Assembly (NCBI GenBank): GCA_047626195.1
Contig: JBLHSN010000058.1
Location: 1 to 22,660, forward strand
DNA length: 22,660 nucleotides
Direction of reading: 5' to 3'
From: CAJXTB01 sp047626195
GTDB lineage: Bacteria; Myxococcota_A; UBA796; GCA-2862545
How positions within the stretch are numbered: position 1 is the first letter of the stretch; every line of letters begins with the position of its first letter. Position numbers and translations under genes: made by a program. Shown in pieces: positions 6,912-14,400 of this stretch. Below the pieces are notes generated by a model. That model saw nothing but the letters and a program-made list of their open reading frames with translations. It had not been told where the DNA came from and did no database searches.

Positions 6912-8791
6912 AAGTCCTCCATTTCGTTCAGGTCGTCGCTCGTCTCATGACCTTCGGCCAAGTTTCGAGCGCGTTCTGCCCATGCCTCTGCCTCTTTCGC
7001 AGAACGACCCCCGCGTTCCGCGCGAGCCTGTAGGCCAGATTGTCCAAAGCGCAGCAGTGCCCAGCGGGCGTATGCAGCAATCACCCACGGCCGTGCACGA
7101 AGCCGCTGATAGCGGTGTCCAAGAGCACTCACATGGTCTGAAAAGTGTTGTCTCTCGCCCTCTTCAGGGTCCTTCAACGGTGCGAAGGGCCAGCCAAGCC
7201 ACAGCGAAGCCACGGCCATGGTCAACAGCAGCTGCAACAGGAACGGCAAGAGCTGGGCATTCCACAAGGACTGAAGCGGGTTGTCTGACCCGGACGACGC
7301 CGATGCTAACAACGCAAGCTGAACAGTGGTCTGACTGGCGTCTTCAGGAAGCGGGTCAAAGCGAGCGATGTCCAACAGGTCGAGGAGGAACTGCTCGTTA
7401 TTCGCCGACAACAGTGACGCATTCCAAAGCAGACGCTCGTCGCTAATACCGTAAACAACCCCAGTTCCCTGATAATAGGCCGACACGAAGACGGTTCCGC
7501 TCGCGGAGTCTGCGACCAACGGTACCGCGCTCTCGTTTGTCCAACCCGAAAGCTCACCTTCCGGCAATAATGGACGAGTAATACCGCTAGCTACCGTCCA
7601 CTTGGTCGAGGTCGCAACAGCCCATTCACCAAACTGCGGGTAGCCCTCCTGAACGGCTCCAGCGACGACGAGCACTCCGCCGTCGGCGACCCAAGACCGA
7701 ATGCCTTCCCAGTCCGACTCCGCCGGCTGGATGCCGGAGAGGTCCAGAACAAGAACATCCGTTTCCTCGTCGATGTTCGCCAATGAGCGCAAACGCCACG
7801 AGACCTTGTAGTCGGCCCTCTCATACAGGTCGGCAATGGCGGCATCGCCGTGCGGTCCGTAGCGGTAGTCACCATCCGCCCCCATGGCCAAGGCGACAAT
7901 GCACAACAAAGCGACCGTGCCAATCAGCTTACGGACCGCAGACAACACTGAAGCTGCATCCTGCGACGTCGCTTGATTGCCCCCCCAACGAAGCAGCTCG
8001 ACCCACCGAACAACAACGCGCAGCGGCCCTTCGATATCCGGTTTCCGCCGTATGCTACGCAGGTACTCACGGTCCGTACGCGACCGGTGAAGGCGCACGA
8101 TACCTGTGTCACCCAAGTGCCGGAGTGCTGCAGCACGAGCCAACAAGATAGCGTCACTGACTCGGTCCTCGGCAAGTGCCAGTTCCGCAGCACTCAACAG
8201 ATCATCACTTGGCATGTCGGGAATTTCGTTGTCAGCGACGGACTCAATCAAAGGGGCCCGCGCAGCCAACATCTGCGGTTCGTCCTTCAAATCACCGGCT
8301 CGCCGCTGTGCAATGGCCCAGAAGATGAGGCGAAGAACCACCAACACACCGAGCGCGATGACTGCAGCCACCAACCACTTTGCGACGGAAGCCAACCAGC
8401 CAAGTGACGTCTCGGGCGGCTCGCACGATGACGCAGACGGGGTCCAGTCTTGCCCACCCCCAGGTGAGTCTGGCTCGCCAGCGGGGCTCGACGTCGGCGG
8501 GCCCCCACCACCGCCCAGACATCCGCCGCCCAGGTCGGTATAGACGTCGTCTTCAGGAGAACGGGCACACAGCTCGTGGAATCCAGGGCAGCGCGAGATG
8601 TCAATTTGGTCTTTGAGAGTGCACCAAGGCCTCGTATCCGCCGAATATGGCCCTGCCTCGTGGCAAAAGCGGTACTCGGGGTCGTCTAGAACGTACTCAC
8701 GTTCATCCGGCGCATCTGCCGGAGGCGGCTTGTCGGCGGTCGGCACCTGACAACCCGCCAGCACCATCACAAGACCCAGTACGCGAATCAT
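6887..8791 (-). CDS. DUF4129/DUF4350-like membrane protein with lipoprotein-type signal
   Basis: A 634-residue protein that appears to combine modules often encoded separately beside MoxR. Residues 1-14 (ending VLAGC) look like a lipoprotein signal. A low-complexity, Gly/Pro-rich region with six Cys (43, 57, 68, 75, 91, 123) follows. A membrane segment lies at about 131-160; a DUF4129-like cytoplasmic part (RAAALRHLGDTG, then RTDREYLRSIRR) spans about 195-290; a second membrane segment is at about 289-305. A DUF4350-like extracytoplasmic domain (DVLVLDLSG, WVADGGVLVVAGA) follows to about 500, then a third membrane segment near 522-545 and a basic cytoplasmic tail. The ATG at 8789-8791 overlaps the previous stop (ATGA). 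The role is presumably membrane anchoring or client presentation for MoxR; the domain split is my reading of short motifs. Confidence 0.8.
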   Translation of the reverse strand: MIRVLGLVMVLAGCQVPTADKPPPADAPDEREYVLDDPEYRFCHEAGPYSADTRPWCTLKDQIDISRCPGFHELCARSPEDDVYTDLGGGCLGGGGGPPTSSPAGEPDSPGGGQDWTPSASSCEPPETSLGWLASVAKWLVAAVIALGVLVVLRLIFWAIAQRRAGDLKDEPQMLAARAPLIESVADNEIPDMPSDDLLSAAELALAEDRVSDAILLARAAALRHLGDTGIVRLHRSRTDREYLRSIRRKPDIEGPLRVVVRWVELLRWGGNQATSQDAASVLSAVRKLIGTVALLCIVALAMGADGDYRYGPHGDAAIADLYERADYKVSWRLRSLANIDEETDVLVLDLSGIQPAESDWEGIRSWVADGGVLVVAGAVQEGYPQFGEWAVATSTKWTVASGITRPLLPEGELSGWTNESAVPLVADSASGTVFVSAYYQGTGVVYGISDERLLWNASLLSANNEQFLLDLLDIARFDPLPEDASQTTVQLALLASASSGSDNPLQSLWNAQLLPFLLQLLLTMAVASLWLGWPFAPLKDPEEGERQHFSDHVSALGHRYQRLRARPWVIAAYARWALLRFGQSGLQARAERGGRSAKEAEAWAERARNLAEGHETSDDLNEMEDLWKTTHRD

Positions 8792-9573
8792 GGCAATCCC
8801 AAGGCGCGCAGAGCGACTTGAAGATCCCAGCCTTCGCTACGGGTTCGCGTATCTACGTACAGTAGGAGTCGGTAGGCGCCAATGATGGGTTGAGCCACGA
8901 GCAATCCAAACAGAATCCAAGGCGTAGCCTGAAGGTCCCAAGGAGACCCAAACGGCGCGCCGAACTGAAGCAGAAAGCCCATGCATGTCGACCCACAGGC
9001 TTCAGCCAAGCCCGCAAACCACAGCGCCAAAAATAGGCTGCCAACCGACCCAGCCAGTGCCGCACTCGACCCATGACCCACGAGCCGCTGGCTACGACGT
9101 ACCGCGACCCACACACCTCGGCGCAGGCTGTCGGGGCGTTGCTCCAACAACACAGCCTCGGGAACCCAAACCCAAAGCAGCAGGGTCGGCACCAGTGAGA
9201 CACCACAGGTACAGACGCCGACAACCGCATTGACAACCATGAGCGAAAAGAGCCCAAACATGCCTGCCCAGCGGGAGAGCAACTCTCGCAACAATGCCAG
9301 AACCGACACATCGTCGGCAAACATTAATCGTCCTGCAAGCAGCGTAAATGGAATGCGGAGAACCGTACCTACCGCCCACACTCCTAAAGCCACCGCCCAA
9401 TGCCAGTCGAACCACCACCCAACGGGCAGGCTGACAATCCACACCGGCAGTAGAAGGAGAAGACTCAGGCGCACAAAGGGTCCACCACGATTCGCAAGCA
9501 ATCGCCACGTGAGGTCGAACACAGCAAGAGGAGTGCGCGGCCGTAGCTCAACTCGACACAGATTCGGGTTCAT
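8788..9573 (-). CDS. Multi-span integral membrane protein of the MoxR operon
   Basis: A 261-residue, strongly hydrophobic protein with about five or six membrane segments (for example LSLLLLLPVWIVSLPV and FGLFSLMVVNAVVGV). A loop PEAVLLEQRPDSLRRG in the middle and the end YRLLLYVDTRTRSEGWDLQ resemble membrane domains in actinobacterial and myxobacterial proteins with the pattern 'R..lyfD.R.R.EG.Dl', which often sit near DUF4129 and MoxR genes. No catalytic motif is visible. The ATG at 9571-9573 overlaps the upstream stop, and the stop overlaps the next ATG, each by four bases, so it is an integral member of the operon. The function is unknown; a structural membrane component of the complex is the likeliest role. 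Confidence 0.8.
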   Translation of the reverse strand: MNPNLCRVELRPRTPLAVFDLTWRLLANRGGPFVRLSLLLLLPVWIVSLPVGWWFDWHWAVALGVWAVGTVLRIPFTLLAGRLMFADDVSVLALLRELLSRWAGMFGLFSLMVVNAVVGVCTCGVSLVPTLLLWVWVPEAVLLEQRPDSLRRGVWVAVRRSQRLVGHGSSAALAGSVGSLFLALWFAGLAEACGSTCMGFLLQFGAPFGSPWDLQATPWILFGLLVAQPIIGAYRLLLYVDTRTRSEGWDLQVALRALGLP

Positions 9574-10523
9574 GAGTCATCCGCCCGAATTCCGCCGAGG
9601 GAAAGCCAGGCACCGACCAGCAAGACTTGGAAAGCCCCAAAGATCAGCTTACCCATAAGCGGCACCGGAGAGGCACTCCAGAATGCCTCGATTGCCGCGG
9701 CACCAAACAGCAGGGCTGTGGCGCCGATGATCAGCCGAAACAGAGCTGGACCTGCGGCCTTCAGAGACCCGGCACGCGTCCGCCCATTCGTCACCACAAT
9801 GGACCAGCCCAGCTTCAGCCCAGCCGTGCCAGCGACCACCACTCCCGTCAGCTCCCAAGCTGTGTGACCCGCAGTGAAGTCGAGCAGGTTCCAGCCAGCA
9901 CCAACCGACCAAAGGTACCCTTCAATCACGCCCATAACCAAGCCATTGTACACAAGTGTGTACACAGACCCCAAGCCGAGGAACGCACCCGTGGCAAAGC
10001 AGCGCAACGCGATGCCCACATTATTCATGACGTAGAAGCCTGCCATCATCGCGTCTTCGCCCGCCTGACGCGACACGGTATCGCCGCTGTACATCTGCTC
10101 CATGTTCGCAAGGGTCGCTTCTGGAAGAACAGCCGATGCAAATGCGGGGTCGACCAACGCGCCCAAGGCGCCAATCGCGAACGGTCCGTAAAACAGCAGG
10201 CTCGCCAGTAAAAAGAACCGCCATTGGCGCCGTAACTCCACCGGAAAGTCCACCATCACGGCGCGTAGGATGTTGCGGCCGCCTCCAGAACGCTGGCTCC
10301 CGTACAGACGATTGTGTGCATTGGCGGACAGTTGCTCAAGGTAGCGGACGATATCTGGCGGAAGATCGAGGCTACGTGCCCGCGATAGGTCCGCGGCAAC
10401 AGAACGATACAAACGGGCAAGCTCGGACCACTTTTGAGCGCCATTAATACCCGTTTTCAACAGATGGTCGAGCCGACTCCACCGGCCTTGGCGGTTGGCG
10501 ATGAACGCTTCGCGGTCGCTCAC
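9570..10523 (-). CDS. SpoIIM/DUF95 family membrane protein
   Basis: The SpoIIM (DUF95) family takes its name from the Bacillus engulfment protein, but most members, like this one, belong to non-sporulating bacteria and cluster with RDD, MoxR and DUF58 genes. The signature is clear: FYVMNNVGIALRCFATGAFLG, then LVYNGLVMGVIEGYL, then GHTAWELTGVVVAGTAGLKLG. The N-terminal 100 residues are soluble and helical; about five membrane segments follow. I place the start at GTG 10521-10523 (protein VSDREAFIANRQ, 317 residues) because GGGAGGG lies four bases upstream and GTGA overlaps the upstream stop, as elsewhere in this operon. A 22-residue in-frame extension to 10589 is rejected: it is Cys-rich, has no ribosome site and would run inside the upstream gene. 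Confidence 0.9.
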   Translation of the reverse strand: MSDREAFIANRQGRWSRLDHLLKTGINGAQKWSELARLYRSVAADLSRARSLDLPPDIVRYLEQLSANAHNRLYGSQRSGGGRNILRAVMVDFPVELRRQWRFFLLASLLFYGPFAIGALGALVDPAFASAVLPEATLANMEQMYSGDTVSRQAGEDAMMAGFYVMNNVGIALRCFATGAFLGLGSVYTLVYNGLVMGVIEGYLWSVGAGWNLLDFTAGHTAWELTGVVVAGTAGLKLGWSIVVTNGRTRAGSLKAAGPALFRLIIGATALLFGAAAIEAFWSASPVPLMGKLIFGAFQVLLVGAWLSLGGIRADDS

Positions 10524-11266
10524 CGTTCCCTCCCTGCGGCACGGGCATACGCCAGAACAAGCGTACGTGTCCACGTTTCGGCTCGCCATCCCGTCTTGTC
10601 ATGAAGTGCCGGACCATACAGCCCCGCGAGTTCTTCAGCGCGTTCGCGCGACAACCGGGGCAACCGACGCATGTACACCTCCAGCACGCGGCGCTCTTCG
10701 ACAGTCAATGCCAAGGCAGTGGGCATAGCCTGTCGTTCTTCCTCGCTAACTGGCGGCTCAATCGCAACCGTACCGAGCATCCGTTCTCGGTCCTCAACCA
10801 CCACAACCGTACCGCCGACCAAGTCACCCAACCGGCGAAAACGGGAGTCCAACAGCATGCTGACTAGACCTACCGCGAAGAATCCCGGCAAGAAGTCAGC
10901 CGTTCGCAACAAGTTGCGCAGCAGAAAGTCGGAGAAGCGGCCGGTGGAGCCATCTTCGCGCACCACGCGAATCCCCAGTGCAAGCTTTCCCGGTGTGCGG
11001 CCGGCCATCAACCACTCGAACAATGCGCCGTATCCCCACTCTAGGAAGAACAATCCCAACAGCAGGCCGCCGGCGCCGATGCCGTCTCCGCCCGGCAACA
11101 CTACTGCCGCAGTCATCGCGATCACCCAGATGACCGCCAGGATGGCTCCTCGGCACACGCCATCGATCAGATAAGCCGCTGCGCGCCGCCCTGGTCCCGC
11201 CAGACGGTATCGCAACACCACGCGTTCCGGAGTGTCCACCTGCGCTGTGGTGTCGAGCCGCAACAC
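10520..11266 (-). CDS. RDD family membrane protein
   Basis: RDD proteins are small membrane proteins named for conserved Arg-Asp-Asp residues; some act in ion transport, and many are found beside SpoIIM/MoxR genes. Conserved features are PGRRAAAYLIDG (the R and first D), a long hydrophobic pair of segments, GRTPGKLALGIRVV, and MLLDSRFRRLGDLVGGTVVV. A soluble C-terminal tail of about 80 residues (from MLGTVAIEPP) is helical and charged. The start is uncertain. I choose GTG at 11264-11266 (VLRLDTTAQVD, 248 residues), with GGAGG (plus-strand CCTCC at 11279-11283) 12 bases upstream, rather long. A TTG three bases further in is possible. The in-frame extension to 11413 is Arg/Cys-rich and unlike the family. 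It is the first gene of the operon. Confidence 0.82.
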   Translation of the reverse strand: MLRLDTTAQVDTPERVVLRYRLAGPGRRAAAYLIDGVCRGAILAVIWVIAMTAAVVLPGGDGIGAGGLLLGLFFLEWGYGALFEWLMAGRTPGKLALGIRVVREDGSTGRFSDFLLRNLLRTADFLPGFFAVGLVSMLLDSRFRRLGDLVGGTVVVVEDRERMLGTVAIEPPVSEEERQAMPTALALTVEERRVLEVYMRRLPRLSRERAEELAGLYGPALHDKTGWRAETWTRTLVLAYARAAGRER

Positions 11267-11426
11267 GCTGCTTTGATGCCTCCAACGGAACCCGATGCAT
11301 AGCGCATCGGGACTACGTCGGCCCCACATCAAGTGGACGCCGGGACAATCGGCCGCGCAGGGGCGACGGCGGGCCAGAGCTTGGGCTAACCTGCGACCTA
11401 TACGTCTCCGCACTCAGGCTGGTTCC
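11267..11426. promoter_or_regulatory. Divergent control region between the RDD operon and the TSP3 gene
   Basis: This 160-base gap must hold the promoters of both divergent units. On the plus strand TATACG at 11399-11404 could be a -10, but no -35 is found at a good distance (TTGGGC at 11381 is only 12 bases away). No convincing minus-strand promoter is visible. It also contains the hairpin at 11291-11311. Confidence 0.35.
11291..11311. repeat. Perfect 8-bp inverted repeat in the divergent control region
   Basis: CCCGATGC and GCATCGGG flank ATAGC. The dyad sits 25 bases upstream of the chosen RDD start and about 115 bases before the TSP3 start. It could be an operator for a dimeric regulator or a leader hairpin in the operon mRNA. 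The sequence alone does not decide. Confidence 0.4.
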
Positions 11427-14400
11427 ATGCGCTCGTCAAATTTCCCTCGCTCTGCCCTCATCCTACTCGGTGTTTCCGGCGTCATCGCTGCTGCTGCTGC
11501 GACCCTGGTCCAACCCACCGATTTCGGGTTCGATACCACGCTTGCATCCGGCGCTTCTGACAACGTCACAGCAACCGCTACAGATGTTCAGATCACCACC
11601 GTCACCGCAACATCTGGTGGGTACTACCGAAGTACCACCGGCCGATTCGGCAATAGCGTACGCAGCGCACAGCTCGACAAAGACACCGCTGGCGCTTGGA
11701 CCGGCGCGGATGACCGCTTTGACGCCGCCGTCAGTACCGGTTTCTCGCAGTCTGGGTTCTTCCACCCAGGCGAGTACCGCATCAACTCCCGTCACTACCG
11801 TACCGGCCCGTACCTAAACGCAGGCGACGTCGCGACCCTTGCGACCTCCACGGTCATGACGCCCGTCTCCGAGGTTACCGCCCTGCGCTTCCTCACGGGC
11901 GCCACGACCGACACCGGACCGTTCGACTACACCATCACCTTCACCTACGACGGACCTGGCTCCACCGAGCCCACGTTGGTTCTCACCGCGACCATCGAAG
12001 ATGAGACCACGACCGGGGGCGCACGTACGTCGGGTGACCTGTCCGCAGACGTTCGCGTGCTGACCTCCACCGCACCGAATGGCGCACTGCTCGATGAAGT
12101 CATCGTCCAGGCCCCAGCGACCTCCGACCCCCTCTTAAGCATCACCATCGAGTACCCCGTTGAGCTAAATGGTCCGCTAGCCGTGTCGCATCAGCTCGAA
12201 CAGACCGACTACGACACCGTCTTTGATAGTTGGGCAGGCAGCTACCAGACGTCGAACAATGGCATTATCGCCCAAGCCGGACTCTCCAGTGGCTCTGGAA
12301 CCGCCTACTGGTACGGCTTCACCTGGGACGAGACCACCGAATCGGGCGGTACAGTAGAGACGTTCGGCGACCTAGAACTCAGCGTTCAGTGCGGTAACGG
12401 TAATCTGACGTGGACCCAAGCCGGCTCCACGGGCCCTGGCACGGACACGCCCGGCGATATTCTGCCATTGACCGACAATGGGTCTGGCGTTTGCGTCGGT
12501 ACACACGTTCGCTACCAAGCCGAGTTTGAGGCACACCTAGACACCAGCCCAACCCTCGACGGCATCACGTTCATGTTCGACATCGACGAAGACGGAGATG
12601 GTGTTGGGCTGTTAGGATACCGCCCAGACGGTAGCCAAGGCGCCGTAGACTGCGACGACCAAGACCCAGCAGCGTTTCCCGGGAACCTCGAGATCTGCGG
12701 CGACGGCATTGACAACAGCTGTGACGGATTTGGCGGCAGCACCTCTGACGACGAAGACGGCGACACTCTGGACGTCGACGCAGAAAACGCAGCCTTCACC
12801 GACATCTGCGACGCCGACACGGACGACGATGGCTTAAACGATAATATCGAGGTGCAGGTCACCTTTACCCACCCTCGTCGAGCGGACACCGATGACGACG
12901 GACTAGCCGATGGCGCCGAAGACCCCGACGGCGACGGCCCAGACCCAGGCGAGACCAGCCCCACGAATGCGGACACCGATGGCGATGGCCTTCCAGACGG
13001 TCTTGAGCTCGGGGTGACCACCCCAGTGCTCGGTGGAACGAGTGTACTTGGACTCGTCTTCATTGGCACCAATACCAACGGAGGCACCCCCTACCGGGCC
13101 GATAGCGACCCAAGTACAACCACTCTCGCGCACGACCCCGACACGGATAACGACGGGCTGTGCGACGGTAATGAAGATGTGGGCGTCATTTGCGTTGCCG
13201 GCGATGACACCAATGAAGACGGTCGCTACGACAGCACGGAGACCGACCCCAACGCGGCCGACAGCGACAGCGACGGCGCCAACGACCGTTTCGAGAAGCG
13301 CAGCTCTCTGACCGATCCGCGCGACAGCGACACCGACGACGACGGCCTTGACGATGGCACTGAAATCGCCGGTACAACCGACCCAAGAGATGCCGACTCC
13401 GACGACGACGGACTCTCAGACAGCGAAGAGACGACCACCGATCCCAACAACGACGACTCCGATGACGACGGACTCAACGATGGCCTAGAGCTGGGTCGCA
13501 CCGCGGGCATTGATCCGGGAACCTCGGATGTGACGTCCGTCTCTTACACGGGCACTGCGGGCACCTGGGTTGCCGACCAGCCCGAAAGTGGAACCACCCT
13601 CCCCAACAACCCAGACAGTGATGACGACGGCCTCTGTGACGGCGCTATCGACGTAAGCCCGGACTGCGTAGCCGGAGAAGACCTCAACGCAAACGGCCTC
13701 GTCGACGGCGCCGAGACCAACCCCAACAGCGAAGACTCAGACAGCGACAATCGCAGTGACATCCTCGAAAAGAACAACGGTACCGACCCACAGAATCCCG
13801 ATACAGATGGGGATGGCCTAGGCGACGGGCAGGAAACAGCGACCGATGCACTGGACGCCGACCGCGACAACGACGGCATCCTAGACGGTGACGAAAGCGA
13901 CTTCAACACCGACCCATCCGTCTTCGACACCGACGGTGACGGCCTCGGTGACGGCCTTGAAATTGGACGTACAATCGGTATCGGAAGCGGTACCAGCTCA
14001 CCCAGCGGCATCGCCTACACAGGCACCGCAATCGGCTTCGTCGGCGACACCGACACCAATCAGAACACCCTGCCGACCGACTCGGACTCGGATGACGACG
14101 GCCTGTGTGATGGCCCCGGCAACGCGCCTGGCTGCTCCCCTGGCGAAGACCGCAACAGCAACGGCGCGGTGGACGGAACCGGCGCCGACGCGGAGACCAA
14201 TCCCCGTCTCGCCGATAGCGACGGCGACACCTTGTTGGATGGTGCGGAAGAAGCCGCCAACCCCAACGTTAGCGACCCACTCGTTCAAGATAGTGATGGT
14301 GATGGCCTTCGCGACGACGCCGAAGCGGCCAATAGCACCAACCCACTCGACCGTGATTCCGACGATGACGGCCTGTCCGACAGCGAAGAAATCGGTCCGG

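Noticed and set aside
11295..11426. Upstream ATG of the TSP3 gene at 11295
   Set aside because: It adds 44 Arg-rich residues before a clear signal peptide and starts within the dyad of the control region.
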